A stretch of DNA of 64,000 bases from JAAYCI01 sp031551695 (lineage in GTDB: Bacteria > Bacillota > Clostridia > Oscillospirales > Ruminococcaceae). Positions 34,483 to 43,384 of this stretch are shown one piece after another. Position 1 is the first letter of the stretch. Each line of letters starts with the position of its first letter. The notes beneath the pieces are model-generated. The model was not told where the DNA came from. It worked only from the letters and a program-made list of their open reading frames with translations, and did not search any database. The stretch spans positions 1 to 64,000 of the forward strand of contig JAVBNG010000021.1 of the NCBI GenBank assembly GCA_031551695.1, read 5' to 3'. The position numbers were made by a program, and so were the translations under genes.

Positions 34483-36024
34483 ATGAGCTTTCCTGTGCTG
34501 AAAGGGGCCAGTTATGCCCTCATTCAGGCCAACGACGTGCTGCTGCACCAGGGCAGCACGCAAACCAGCGAAATGCGCCTGAACAAAGATTCCGAGTTTT
34601 TGAAAGAACTGCCGAAACACCTGCGCAGCTTTGAGGACTGCGTGGCCTACCCGCCGAACCAGGCGTACATTGGGAACATGCGCCCCCGCGCTTTGGAAGA
34701 CATTGCAAAGCCGTGGTACGAAAGCCCCGTGAACGGCGCCACCCGCGAGGGCAAGTACGGCGAGATGATGCCGGAGGACGAGTTCTTTGGCCTGATGATG
34801 GCCGTGGACATGTTTGATTTGGTGGTTTTGGACGAGGCCTTTCAAACCGGCGTTGCCGCCAAGCTGAAAGCGCACCCCGTGGTAAGCGGCTGGAAAACGC
34901 TGGCCAAGCTGGATAAAATTCATGGCGACGCCGGGTCCATCAAAGAACTGGTGGACGGCCACAAGGCCGAGCCCATGTACTTTGAAGACAAACTGGTGGG
35001 CTGTGTGAAAAAGGCCCACGATTTTGACGCCGCCCTTTCCGAGCACGTGATGTTTGAAAATCTGGTGGCCAAGGCCAGCGCCGCGTTCGTGCTGTCTTTG
35101 CTGTTTGCCAAAACCGATTTGAAGCCCGAGGATGTGGAGTACATCATCGAGTGCAGCGAGGAAGCCTGCGGCGACATGAACCAGCGCGGCGGCGGCAACA
35201 TCGCCAAGTCCATCGGCGAGATTGGCGGCTGCGTGAACGCCACCGGAAGCGACACCCGCTCCTTCTGCGCCGGGCCCGCCCACGCTTTGGTGGAGGCCTC
35301 CGCCCTAGTGCAGGCCGGCGTGTACAAGCACGTGGTGGTTCTGGCCGGTGGCGCGTCGGCAAAGCTGGGCATGAACGCCCGCGACCACGTGAAAAAAGGC
35401 ATGCCCGCTTTGGAAGACTGCATCGGCGCTTTCGCCGTGCACATCGGCGAGAACGACGGCGTTTCACCTGTCATCCGCACGGACGTTGTGGGCCGCCACA
35501 CCATCGGCAGCGGCGCCAGCCCGCAGGCTGTGATGCAGGCCATCATCGCAAACCCGCTGGACCGCAGCGGCATCAAACTGGGCGAAATCGACACCTTCAG
35601 CGTGGAGATGCAGAACCCCGAAATCACCGAGCCGGCCGGCGCGGGCGACGTGCCGAAGGCCAACTACAAAATGATCGCCGCCCTCGGCGTGATGCGCAAA
35701 GACTTTGAGCGCACCGAAATCGACGCCGTGGTGAACCGCATTGGCATGCCGGGCTTTGCGCCCACGCAAGGCCATATCCCGTCCGGCGTGCCGTTCCTCG
35801 GCTTCTGCCGCGAAATGATGCTGGGCGGCGAATTGAACCGCGCCATGATCGTCGGCAAAGGAAGCCTCTTCCTGGGCCGTTTGACGAATTTGTTCGACGG
35901 TGTTTCCTTCATCGTGGAAAAGAACGACGGCAGCACCGGCGAAACCGGCGGCACCGACAAAGAGACCGTGCGCAAAATGGTGGCCGAAGCGATGGCCGCG
36001 TTTGCCGCCGGGCTGAAAGCTTAA
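34483..36024 (+). CDS. grdC: Glycine reductase component C, subunit beta GrdC
   Basis: The 513-residue protein belongs to the thiolase/FabH-like GrdC family, with conserved segments AYIGNMRPRALEDIAKPWYE (split as AYIGNM and PWYE), CSEEACGDMNQRGGGNIAKS and GHIPSGVPFLGF. With GrdD it forms protein C, which takes the acetyl group from the selenoprotein A carboxymethyl adduct and produces acetyl phosphate. GGAGG is eight bases before the ATG at 34483. It is separated from grdB by a terminator-like hairpin and spaced 15 bases from grdD. Confidence 0.95.
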   Translation: MSFPVLKGASYALIQANDVLLHQGSTQTSEMRLNKDSEFLKELPKHLRSFEDCVAYPPNQAYIGNMRPRALEDIAKPWYESPVNGATREGKYGEMMPEDEFFGLMMAVDMFDLVVLDEAFQTGVAAKLKAHPVVSGWKTLAKLDKIHGDAGSIKELVDGHKAEPMYFEDKLVGCVKKAHDFDAALSEHVMFENLVAKASAAFVLSLLFAKTDLKPEDVEYIIECSEEACGDMNQRGGGNIAKSIGEIGGCVNATGSDTRSFCAGPAHALVEASALVQAGVYKHVVVLAGGASAKLGMNARDHVKKGMPALEDCIGAFAVHIGENDGVSPVIRTDVVGRHTIGSGASPQAVMQAIIANPLDRSGIKLGEIDTFSVEMQNPEITEPAGAGDVPKANYKMIAALGVMRKDFERTEIDAVVNRIGMPGFAPTQGHIPSGVPFLGFCREMMLGGELNRAMIVGKGSLFLGRLTNLFDGVSFIVEKNDGSTGETGGTDKETVRKMVAEAMAAFAAGLKA

Positions 36025-36039
36025 GCGGCGGAGGTGGCA

Positions 36040-37221
36040 ATGGAAACGAAACTGACAAAAGAAGAGCAAACCGTGAACGCCGCCATTGCCGAGGTGTTCG
36101 GCGAGATTGCACAGGGCCTTGAGAGCGGCAGCTTCGGCAAGCGCACGCGGGTGGGCCTTTCCTTGATGGGCAGCGAGCACGGAGAGGCGGAAATGCTGCG
36201 CGGCGCAGAACTGGCCCAGCGGGCGGACCCGGCCATCGAAGTGGTGGCCATCGGCACAAAGGCAGACACTTTTGTGACGCTGGTGGAAGCGAAGGACGCC
36301 GACGACGGCCACGCCATCATGGACAAAATGCTGGAAAACGGCGAGCTGGACGCCGCCGTGACCATGCACTACTCCTTCCCCATCGGCGTTTCCACCGTCG
36401 GCAAGGTCGTCACCCCCGGCGTGGGGCGCGAGATGCTGGTTGCCTGCACCACCGGCACCAGCGACACGGAGCGCAACAGCGCCATGCTGAAAAACACGCT
36501 CTCCGCCATTGCGGTGGCCAAGGCCTGCGGCCTTGACAAGCCCACCGTAGGCATTTTGAACATCGACGGCGCCCGCAGCGTGGAACGCGCCCTGCAAAAG
36601 CTGGCCGACGCGGGCTATCCCATCCACTTTACGCAAAGCGCCCGCGCCGACGGCGGCGTGGTGATGCGCGGCAACGACCTGTTGCAGGGCGTGCCGGACA
36701 TCATGGTGATGGACTCCCTCACCGGCAACGTGGTGATGAAGGTGATGAGCAGCTTTACCACCGGCGGCAGCTATGAGTCCCTCGGTTCGGGCTACGGCCC
36801 TGGCGCGGGCGAAGGGTATGACCGCATCATCAACATCATTTCCCGCGCTTCCGGCGCGCCGGTTGTGGCGGGGGCGCTCAGCTTTGCGGGCGCCTGCGCC
36901 CGGGGCGGATTGCTGAAAAAGGTGAACGACGAGTTCGCCGCCGCCAAAAAGGCGGGCCTTGCCACCATTCTGGACGGCTTCGCGGCCGCCTCCGCCCCCG
37001 CGGCCGCGGCGGCAGAGGACGTGAAGCAGCCGCCGGAAAAAGTGGTGACGGAAGAAATTACCGGCGTGGAGATTCTGGTGCTGGAAGACGCGGTGAAAGT
37101 GCTGTGGAAGGAAGGCATTTACGCCACAAGCGGCATGGGCTGCACCGGGCCTGTCATCATGGTGGCGGGCGAAGACGAGGAAAAGGCCATGGAAGCGCTG
37201 AAGAAGGCTGATTTCCTGTAG
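36040..37221 (+). CDS. grdD: Glycine reductase component C, subunit alpha GrdD
   Basis: The 393-residue protein is PlsX-like, with SLMGSEHGEAE, GTTDTERN-type GTSDTERNSAML and GSGYGPGAGEGYDR. Cys368 in SGMGCTGPVIMV corresponds to the Cys that carries the acetyl thioester in GrdD. Phosphorolysis of that thioester yields acetyl phosphate, hence ATP through acetate kinase, which is not in the window. GGAGG lies five bases before the ATG. An Ala/Pro-rich insert at about 327-338 looks like a flexible linker. It is the last gene of the operon. Confidence 0.95.
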   Translation: METKLTKEEQTVNAAIAEVFGEIAQGLESGSFGKRTRVGLSLMGSEHGEAEMLRGAELAQRADPAIEVVAIGTKADTFVTLVEAKDADDGHAIMDKMLENGELDAAVTMHYSFPIGVSTVGKVVTPGVGREMLVACTTGTSDTERNSAMLKNTLSAIAVAKACGLDKPTVGILNIDGARSVERALQKLADAGYPIHFTQSARADGGVVMRGNDLLQGVPDIMVMDSLTGNVVMKVMSSFTTGGSYESLGSGYGPGAGEGYDRIINIISRASGAPVVAGALSFAGACARGGLLKKVNDEFAAAKKAGLATILDGFAAASAPAAAAAEDVKQPPEKVVTEEITGVEILVLEDAVKVLWKEGIYATSGMGCTGPVIMVAGEDEEKAMEALKKADFL

Positions 37222-37273
37222 GTTTTTTGCATAAGTTTTGCGTTCCGGCACATCCGGGATGTTTTGCGGCAAG

Positions 37274-37308
37274 CCCGGAGGGGATTGATTCCTCCGGGTG
37301 TTTTTTTG
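37274..37308 (+). terminator. Terminator of the grd operon
   Basis: CCCGGAGG and CCTCCGGG pair around GGATTGATT, followed by TG and seven T. It begins 52 bases after grdD. Confidence 0.85.
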
Positions 37309-37459
37309 TTTGGCGGGCGTGAGGGCTGCTTTTGGCCCCTCTGTGCTTGTGCGATATCGGGCCATTCAGGAACCGGCGTTTTTTGCCGCCATTGCAAAAC
37401 ACGGCCAATTCAAGTAAAATATGAAAGGCACCACAAGTAACTTTTGAGGGGGCATCGCG

Positions 37460-38413
37460 ATGGCGAAGTACTATCTTGGCATCGACCTTGGCGGCACCAA
37501 TATTGTGGCGGGCGTGGTGGACGCTGCCTACAACATTGTGGCAAAGTGTAAAACACCCACTCTTTCGGTACGCCCTATGGAAGATGTTGTGGCGGACATG
37601 GCCAAAATGGCAACGCAGGCAATCGCCGAGGCCGGGCTTTCCAAAAATGACGTTTCCTATGTGGGCATCGGCGTACCAAGCCCCATTGACCCCAACACGA
37701 AAAATTTTATTTATTCGAACAACCTTGGCTGGCGTCAGGTAGATTTGCAGGGTGAATTTCATAAGCACTGGAATATTCCCGTGCGCCTTGCGAACGACGC
37801 CGACAGCGCCGCCCTTGGCGAGGCCATTGCCGGCGCGGCGCGGGACTATGACAATGTGCTGATGGTGACGCTGGGCACGGGCGTGGGCGGCGGCATGGTG
37901 CTGAACAAGAAACTGTGGCGCGGCGGCGACGGCTTTTGCATCGAGCCGGGGCATATGACGCTGGTGTATGACGGCTTTCCCTGCACCTGCGGGCGCAAGG
38001 GATGCCTAGAGGCGTACGCCTCGGTGACGGGGCTCATCCGCATGAGCATCGACATGATGACGGTGTACCCCCACAGCCTGATGTGGGACGAGTGCGGCCG
38101 GGACCTGAACCGGGTGAACGGGCGCACCAGCTTTAACGCGGCAAAGCGCGGCGACAAGGCAGGCCTTGCCGTGGTGAAGCAGTACATCGACTATTTGGGC
38201 GGGGGCCTTGCCAGTTACACCACCCTGCTGCGGCCGCAGGCCATCATCATCGGCGGCGGGCTTTCCAATGAGGGCGAATATTTGATTGCGCCCCTGCGCG
38301 AAATTGTGGCAAAAACCATGTACGCGGGCGATTTGCTGGCGCCGCCGGCCATTGTGCGTGCCACCCTTGGCAACGACGCGGGCATCATCGGGGCCGCGCT
38401 GCTGGATTCTTAG
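37460..38413 (+). CDS. ROK-family sugar kinase, probable glucokinase
   Basis: The 317-residue protein has phosphate-1 loop GIDLGGTNI at the start, NDADSAALGEA near 115 and TLGTGVGGGM near 137. The ROK zinc site is CTCGRKGCLEAY, with the upstream EPGHM His. It probably phosphorylates glucose with ATP in the cytoplasm; other hexoses are possible. It is monocistronic between the grd terminator and a convergent bidirectional terminator. Confidence 0.85.
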   Translation: MAKYYLGIDLGGTNIVAGVVDAAYNIVAKCKTPTLSVRPMEDVVADMAKMATQAIAEAGLSKNDVSYVGIGVPSPIDPNTKNFIYSNNLGWRQVDLQGEFHKHWNIPVRLANDADSAALGEAIAGAARDYDNVLMVTLGTGVGGGMVLNKKLWRGGDGFCIEPGHMTLVYDGFPCTCGRKGCLEAYASVTGLIRMSIDMMTVYPHSLMWDECGRDLNRVNGRTSFNAAKRGDKAGLAVVKQYIDYLGGGLASYTTLLRPQAIIIGGGLSNEGEYLIAPLREIVAKTMYAGDLLAPPAIVRATLGNDAGIIGAALLDS

Positions 38414-38429
38414 CGCGTGGCCGCGCGTG

Positions 38430-38500
38430 ACAGTATCGCTCCAAAGGGGCCTGCACCTTTTCCGCTCCGGGTGCGGATGACCGGTTTGCGCCGTTGGCGT
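38430..38500 (+). repeat. Dispersed hairpin repeat (family 1), copy B
   Basis: This aligns by eye with 54011-54075. Shared are TATCGC, CCAAAG, a hairpin with arms AAAGGGGC and GCACCTTT, then CCGGGTGC, ATG.CCGG and TTGCGCCGTTGG. It is head-to-head with copy D in the same spacer. Confidence 0.65.
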
Positions 38501-38535
38501 CCGGATATGGCCGATATTGAAGAACTGTGCAACAG

Positions 38536-38574
38536 AAAACCCCCGCAAACATGCCGAGTGTTTGCGGGGGTTTT
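38536..38574. terminator. Bidirectional terminator between ROK kinase and ABC permease
   Basis: AAAACCCCCGCAAACA and TGTTTGCGGGGGTTTT form a 16-bp stem around a 7-base loop, with A/T tracts on both sides. It serves both convergent genes. Confidence 0.9.
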
Positions 38575-38643
38575 CATCTATGATGAAAAAGAACGTGTCG
38601 GTTTGTTTGGCATGCGCATAGCCGAAGATGCGTTCTCGCAACC

Positions 38644-38693
38644 CGCATCCGAGCGGCTGAAGACGCGATATTGACCGGCCGGGCACCGGCCTA
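38644..38693 (-). repeat. Dispersed hairpin repeat (family 1), copy D, starts at a stop codon
   Basis: On the minus strand TAG-GCCGGTGCCCGGCC then CAATATCGCG begins exactly at the TAG stop of the ABC permease. The same arrangement is found at 53959 and 58053. The inner hairpin of other copies is shortened here. Confidence 0.65.
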
Positions 38694-39560
38694 TTTGCGG
38701 AGGATGGCTTTGCGCATCAGCAGCCAGGCAAAAAGGCTGAAAAAGGCGGCCCCGAGGAAGTATTCCAGCATGACGAAGGCTGGATGGGCTGCGATAAAAT
38801 TGTGATAGTCCCTTACAAGGTTTGTAAACCAACTGAACAACACCTGGTTTTTCGTCATCTGAAAGGCAGCCACACCCGGCGCCACCATGAGGAATACCGG
38901 CACGCCCACGCTGATGATGATTTTGCCCGTGCGGGAAAGCCGATAATACAAAATGGTGATGAAATAGCCAAGGCAGATACAGAACAGATAGGTGCAGAAG
39001 GACTGCACGATGGCGGCGAACATGCCAAGACCTGCCGCGTTTGACGATGAGGCGGTAATCATTTCCCAGCCCACCGCTGCGGCACCAAGCCCCGCCCTGA
39101 ACAACAGCTGTGCCAGCGCGCCCAAGATGAAATCGATGATGGTGGTGCCGAGAGCGATGCACACCGCCGCCAGGCCATGGCCCCAGAATACGCTTTTGCG
39201 CGAGACGCCGTTTTGCAGCAGCATTTGGAAGTTTTCTTTGAACGTGCACAGGCCCAGCACAAACAGGAAGATGGGCGTGGCCGAGGATATGCCGCCGACG
39301 ACGCCGGTAGAAGATTCCCGCTGGTTGGTGGTGACGTAAACTTGCGTGGGGCCGTCCGCCCCGCCGATGACGCCGACAGCCGTGCCGGTTTCGGACATGG
39401 CGGCTTCGTTTGCGAGGGTACGTTCATCCAGCGAGAAAGCCGTTACCATGAAAATAGAGAGCAACAGGTAGACACACACGATGACAATATAAAAAATGAT
39501 GATGGATTTCAGGCTGTCCCGCATTTGGTACTTAAAAGAAGAAATGCTTTTTGCCGCCAT
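38691..39560 (-). CDS. ABC transporter permease (ABC-2 type), six TM, with IGGADGPT motif
   Basis: The 289-residue protein has six hydrophobic helices, the first at about 18-40. Between TM1 and TM2 is an extracytoplasmic loop with GVIGGADGPTQVYV. IGGADGPT is the signature of the beta subunit of Na+-pumping decarboxylases, but nothing else here resembles that protein. The start overlaps the ATPase stop (TAATG), so it is the membrane half of that transporter. The substrate is unknown; YtrA-regulated pairs often answer to cell-envelope stress. The stop codon lies in a dispersed repeat. Confidence 0.75.
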   Translation of the reverse strand: MAAKSISSFKYQMRDSLKSIIIFYIVIVCVYLLLSIFMVTAFSLDERTLANEAAMSETGTAVGVIGGADGPTQVYVTTNQRESSTGVVGGISSATPIFLFVLGLCTFKENFQMLLQNGVSRKSVFWGHGLAAVCIALGTTIIDFILGALAQLLFRAGLGAAAVGWEMITASSSNAAGLGMFAAIVQSFCTYLFCICLGYFITILYYRLSRTGKIIISVGVPVFLMVAPGVAAFQMTKNQVLFSWFTNLVRDYHNFIAAHPAFVMLEYFLGAAFFSLFAWLLMRKAILRK

Positions 39561-40462
39561 TATGCCCGCCCCCCTTCCGTGGTTTCAGTGTGCGTAAACA
39601 CAGTGTCCCCTGTGCTGCCGCCGGTCAACTGGATAAACAGCCTTTGCAAATCCAGCTGCGATAGTTCAAGGCCCTCAGGCAATTCCTGCGGTTTTTCGCC
39701 CAGGATGTAGACGGTCTTCAGGCCGCCGATGGCGTCCTGACCCAGCAGGGTTTTGCCACTTGCGAAGGCATCCACCGCGGCGATGGCGCCCGTCACGGTG
39801 TAGCCCTGTTTCAGCAGCTCGTCGCGGCCGGCCGTTTGCAGCACCTTGCCCGCGTGGATGATAATGACCTCCTCGATGACGGGAGAGATCTCCTCCACCA
39901 AATGGGTGGACAGCACCGCGCAAAACGGGTTTTCCGCGTATTTTGCAATCAGCGTTTTGTAAAACAGGTCGCGGTGGTTCGCGTCCAGGCCCAGCACCGG
40001 CTCGTCCAAAAGCAGGTACGGCGCGTTTGTGGAAAGGGCCAGCACCAGTTTGAAAATGGTGTTGTAGCCGGTGGAAAGGCCGTCGATGCGCCATTTGGGG
40101 GACAGGCCGAAGTCGCCAAGAAGCTTGCTGGCATAGGTCTCGTCAAAATCCGGATAAAATTCTTTTGTCCAGTGCACCGCCTGGCCCACCCTCATGCGCG
40201 GGGGGTAATAGGTCGGCTCGCTTAGCATATAAATTTTGCCAAGGGCCGCGTCATTCTCCAAAATCGCCTCGCCGTCCAGCGTCATTTCGCCCGCGTCGGC
40301 AAAGCCGCGGCCGGTAATCATGTTCAGCAGGGTGGTTTTTCCCGCGCCGTTGCGGCCCAAAAGGCCGTAAATCTTGCCCGGTTCCAGCGCCACGCTCACG
40401 CCGCTTAGCGCCTGCACGTTGCCGTAGCTTTTGGAAACACCCCTCACCTCTATGCCGTTCAT
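39560..40462 (-). CDS. ABC transporter ATP-binding protein
   Basis: The 300-residue protein has Walker A GLLGRNGAGKTT near 37, a signature-like GLSTGYN near 128, Walker B YLLLDEPVLGLDAN and the H-loop LSTHLVEE. The signature motif is degenerate (normally LSGGQ), as in many ABC-2 exporters of the YtrB/EcsA kind. The start at 40462 follows AAAGGA; the in-frame extension to 40507 is unlikely. It is the second gene of the GntR-ATPase-permease operon. Confidence 0.88.
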   Translation of the reverse strand: MNGIEVRGVSKSYGNVQALSGVSVALEPGKIYGLLGRNGAGKTTLLNMITGRGFADAGEMTLDGEAILENDAALGKIYMLSEPTYYPPRMRVGQAVHWTKEFYPDFDETYASKLLGDFGLSPKWRIDGLSTGYNTIFKLVLALSTNAPYLLLDEPVLGLDANHRDLFYKTLIAKYAENPFCAVLSTHLVEEISPVIEEVIIIHAGKVLQTAGRDELLKQGYTVTGAIAAVDAFASGKTLLGQDAIGGLKTVYILGEKPQELPEGLELSQLDLQRLFIQLTGGSTGDTVFTHTETTEGGRA

Positions 40463-40520
40463 TTCATCAATTCCTTTCTTTGTGAATGCTGCTGCATACG
40501 TCTTCATCTTTGCATTTTAC

Positions 40521-40889
40521 TCAAGCGTCAAACGCATTTTCCAGCATGGTAAGCGTGTCTTCTTTTGTAATTCCAAGCCGTTTTGCTTCTTCAGCCACAG
40601 GCTTGATGTAGCCGTTATCGAAGGAAGCACGGCGTTTTTTTCGCAGTTGCTCGGCTGCGCCCATTTTTACAAACATGCCTACGCCTCTTTTTTTGTAAAT
40701 AATATTTTCATCCACCAGCATGTTCACCCCCTTCAGCGCCGTGGCGGGGTTGATGGTATATTTTACCGAAAACTCGGTGATAGAAGGGATTTGCTCTTCT
40801 TCCGAAAACGCACCCGACAAAATGGCGTCTTCAATTCCCTCCGCTATTTGCAAAAATATCGGCTTTTCCATACTTTGCGTAATCTCCAT
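40521..40889 (-). CDS. GntR-family repressor, YtrA subfamily
   Basis: The 122-residue protein has an N-terminal winged helix (PIFLQIAEGIEDAIL, then IPSITEFSVKYTINPATA as the recognition helix) and a short helical C-terminal part, the YtrA plan. It is the first gene of an operon with an ABC ATPase and permease. A 22-bp inverted repeat overlaps the transcription start, so autorepression is expected. GAGGGGG precedes the ATG. Confidence 0.87.
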   Translation of the reverse strand: MEITQSMEKPIFLQIAEGIEDAILSGAFSEEEQIPSITEFSVKYTINPATALKGVNMLVDENIIYKKRGVGMFVKMGAAEQLRKKRRASFDNGYIKPVAEEAKRLGITKEDTLTMLENAFDA

Positions 40890-40953
40890 GGGCTCCCCCT
40901 CTTTTTCAGGCTCTGCCCGCGTTGCGGCAAGCGGTTCATCGGTTTTATGGTTA

Positions 40954-40975
40954 ATTAGTATAGCAACTAACTAAT
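40954..40975. promoter_or_regulatory. Candidate operator of the GntR/YtrA repressor
   Basis: ATTAGT (40954-40959) and ACTAAT (40970-40975) are perfect inverted arms 10 bases apart, extendable with AG/CT. The site begins immediately downstream of the -10, over the expected start point. Confidence 0.65.
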
Positions 40976-41004
40976 AGTATACCGACGTATATCCGGCTTG
41001 TCAA
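40976..41004 (-). promoter_or_regulatory. Sigma-A promoter of the GntR-ABC operon
   Basis: A perfect TTGACA (40999-41004) and TATACT (40976-40981) are 17 bases apart on the minus strand, 87 bases before the GntR start. Confidence 0.85.
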
Positions 41005-41148
41005 GTATATTGTTCAAAAAAGTCCCTGGCAAGCGGTGGTTGGCCGCTGCCGGGGTGTTATTTCGTTGCCGTCCGGGCGCCTGTCATTGCCGTCTTCACT
41101 GCATATCCGTAAAATTTCCGCAGGAACGCAGCTTTTCCCGCCAGGCAA

Positions 41149-41769
41149 TCACCTGTTTTTCTTTCTGCTTTTGGCGCGCTTAATCACTTTCAGGCGGGTA
41201 AATTCCTCGCGCTCGTGCTCTTCCAGCGCGCCGCTGATAAAATGCGCCGTGCTTTCATATTTGGGAATCATCACGTTTTCCAGCATATTGGCGCGGCGGG
41301 TGGTTTTTTTGATGGCCACGGCCAAGCGGTACACGCTGTTTTCCACACCGGCCAGCTTTGCCGCCAATTTCTTCACCTGGTCGAAATGGACCAGGGTGGA
41401 ATCGAGGTAGCTGTTGGTGCCAAAAAACCCGTAAAAGGGCTTCGGGTCCTTTTCTTCCAGATGGGTGGTGGGGATGTCCACGCCCATCACGCTGCGGCTG
41501 GTCATGGAAAACCCGTTTTCCTCAGAGGAATAGTTGCCAAGGGTAAAGTTGATGCCAAGGGTGACGTTCGCCATTTGCAGCGCCATATAGGCCGTGGAAA
41601 AGGTGTTGCCGATCTCTTTTTGCAGTTCGCTGGCCTGGTCGATCAGTTTCATCATTTCGCGCACCAAAACATTGCGCTTGCGGTCCAACAGGTCATAGCC
41701 TGTTTTCGCAAGCTCCAGGTTCTTTTTCACGGTCATTAAATTTGCTTTGGTGGGGGACATTTGGGCCAT
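41149..41769 (-). CDS. ntpD: V/A-type ATPase subunit D
   Basis: The 206-residue protein begins MSPTKANLMTVKKNLELAK, the highly conserved start of subunit D, and is helical at both ends. It is the central rotor shaft linking the A3B3 head to the membrane ring. The lysine/arginine-rich tail is usual. It is the last gene of the operon, 54 bases after ntpB. No clear terminator was found downstream. Confidence 0.93.
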   Translation of the reverse strand: MAQMSPTKANLMTVKKNLELAKTGYDLLDRKRNVLVREMMKLIDQASELQKEIGNTFSTAYMALQMANVTLGINFTLGNYSSEENGFSMTSRSVMGVDIPTTHLEEKDPKPFYGFFGTNSYLDSTLVHFDQVKKLAAKLAGVENSVYRLAVAIKKTTRRANMLENVMIPKYESTAHFISGALEEHEREEFTRLKVIKRAKSRKKNR

Positions 41770-41823
41770 AGGTTATTCCTCGTGGTGGGCGCCCTGTATG
41801 AGCAACACCAGCTCAATCAACAA

Positions 41824-43317
41824 TCACACTTCCATCCCCTGCTCCGCGCCCTGCAGCTGCTCGTGATGCTTTTCACGGGCCTTGGGCAGCGCCTGCGGCG
41901 TGGGCATGGTGTTTGCCGTAATCGGTGGGGCTTTTTCGTCCGTTTTGCCCAGTTTTTCGTCCAGCAACTTGTCATCCAAGCGGTCCAGCTCAGCCCGGGG
42001 CAAAATAGACAGCAAATGCCAGCCAAGGTCGAGGCTCTGGTCGATATCGCGTTCCTCGTCGAACCTTTGGTTCAAAAACGTGTGCTCAAAGGTTTTGCCG
42101 AACTCCAGGTATTGCTTGTCTGTGGGGGAAAGCTCTTCCTCGCCTATGACGTTTGCAAGGCCGCGGGCATCCGCCACCTTGGCGTAGGACGCAAACAGCT
42201 GGTTCGCCACGGCCGGGTGGTCGGCCCGGGTGAAGCCCTCGCCAATGCCGTCTTTCATCAGGCGCGAAAGGCTGGGCAGCACGCTGACCGGCGGGTAAAT
42301 GCCCGTTTGGTCCAAAAAGCGGTCCAGCACAATCTGCCCCTCGGTGATGTAGCCCGTCAAATCCGGCACCGGGTGGGTGATGTCGTCGTTCGGCATGGTG
42401 AGGATGGGCAACTGGGTCACGCTGCCTGTGGAACCTTTGATGACGCCGGCGCGTTCATACAGGCTGGCAAGGTCCGAATACAAATAGCCCGGGTATCCCT
42501 TGCGGCCGGGAATTTCGCCCTTTGACGAAGACAATTCGCGCAAAGCCTCGGCGTAGGAGGTCATGTCCGTGAGGACCACCAGCACGTGCATGTTCTTTTT
42601 AAAGGCCAGATATTCTGCTGCTGTAAGGGCGCAACGGGGCGCTATCGTCCGCTCCACAATGGGGTCGCTGGAGAGGTTCAGGAACATGACCACCCGCTCG
42701 ATAGCGCCGCTTTCCTCAAAGCTGCGGCGGAAATAATCCGCCACATCCTTGGTTACGCCCATGGCGCAAAACACGATGCAAAAATCGGCACCCTCGGCGT
42801 CGGCCCCGGTGATGCGGCTTTGGCGCACGATTTGCGCGGCAAGGCGGTTATGCCCCATGCCGCTGCCGGAAAAAATGGGCAGCTTTTGGCCGCGGATGAG
42901 CGTGGCCAGCGTGTCGATGGAGGAAATGCCCGTGCGGATGTAGTTGCGCGGGTAAGAACGGGCAACCGGGTTGATAGGGCGGCCGTTCACGTCGCGGGTC
43001 TCCTCGGCCCAAACGGGGCCAAAGCCGTCGATGGGCTCCCCCGCGCCGTTGAACACGCGGCCCACCAGTTCGCCGGAAAGGGGCATCTGCATGGGCTTGC
43101 CCGTGAAGCGCGTGGCAATGCCGGAAAGACCCAGGCCCGCCGTGCCGGAAAGCACCTGCACCACGGCCTTGTCTCCCTCCAGGGTAACAACACGGCCAAT
43201 GCGCGTGTCGCTGCCGTCGCGCAGCTCCACCATTTCCTCGTTCAGCGCGCCGGAAACACCCTCCAGCGTTACCAGCGGGCCGTTGATTTGTGAAAGGCCG
43301 ATATATTCCATCGCCAT
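41824..43317 (-). CDS. ntpB: V/A-type ATPase subunit B
   Basis: The 497-residue regulatory, non-catalytic head subunit lacks a P-loop as expected. Landmarks are the N-terminal barrel ending GRVFNGAGEPIDG, IPIFSGSG-like LPIFSGSGMGHNRLA, and SLSRLMKDGIGEG. About 35 residues after the family's usual end form a charged Pro/Ala tail (KAPPITANTMPTPQA). AGGAG precedes the ATG. Confidence 0.94.
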   Translation of the reverse strand: MAMEYIGLSQINGPLVTLEGVSGALNEEMVELRDGSDTRIGRVVTLEGDKAVVQVLSGTAGLGLSGIATRFTGKPMQMPLSGELVGRVFNGAGEPIDGFGPVWAEETRDVNGRPINPVARSYPRNYIRTGISSIDTLATLIRGQKLPIFSGSGMGHNRLAAQIVRQSRITGADAEGADFCIVFCAMGVTKDVADYFRRSFEESGAIERVVMFLNLSSDPIVERTIAPRCALTAAEYLAFKKNMHVLVVLTDMTSYAEALRELSSSKGEIPGRKGYPGYLYSDLASLYERAGVIKGSTGSVTQLPILTMPNDDITHPVPDLTGYITEGQIVLDRFLDQTGIYPPVSVLPSLSRLMKDGIGEGFTRADHPAVANQLFASYAKVADARGLANVIGEEELSPTDKQYLEFGKTFEHTFLNQRFDEERDIDQSLDLGWHLLSILPRAELDRLDDKLLDEKLGKTDEKAPPITANTMPTPQALPKAREKHHEQLQGAEQGMEV

Positions 43318-43384
43318 GGGGCTCCACTCCTGTCCGGGAAATTTGGCGGCATTTTTGCTGCCGCGCCAGGCTGCCGTTTATATG

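Noticed and set aside
38691..39560. Na+-translocating decarboxylase beta subunit
   Set aside because: Only IGGADGPT matches. Length, six-helix topology and overlap with an ABC ATPase gene show an ABC permease.
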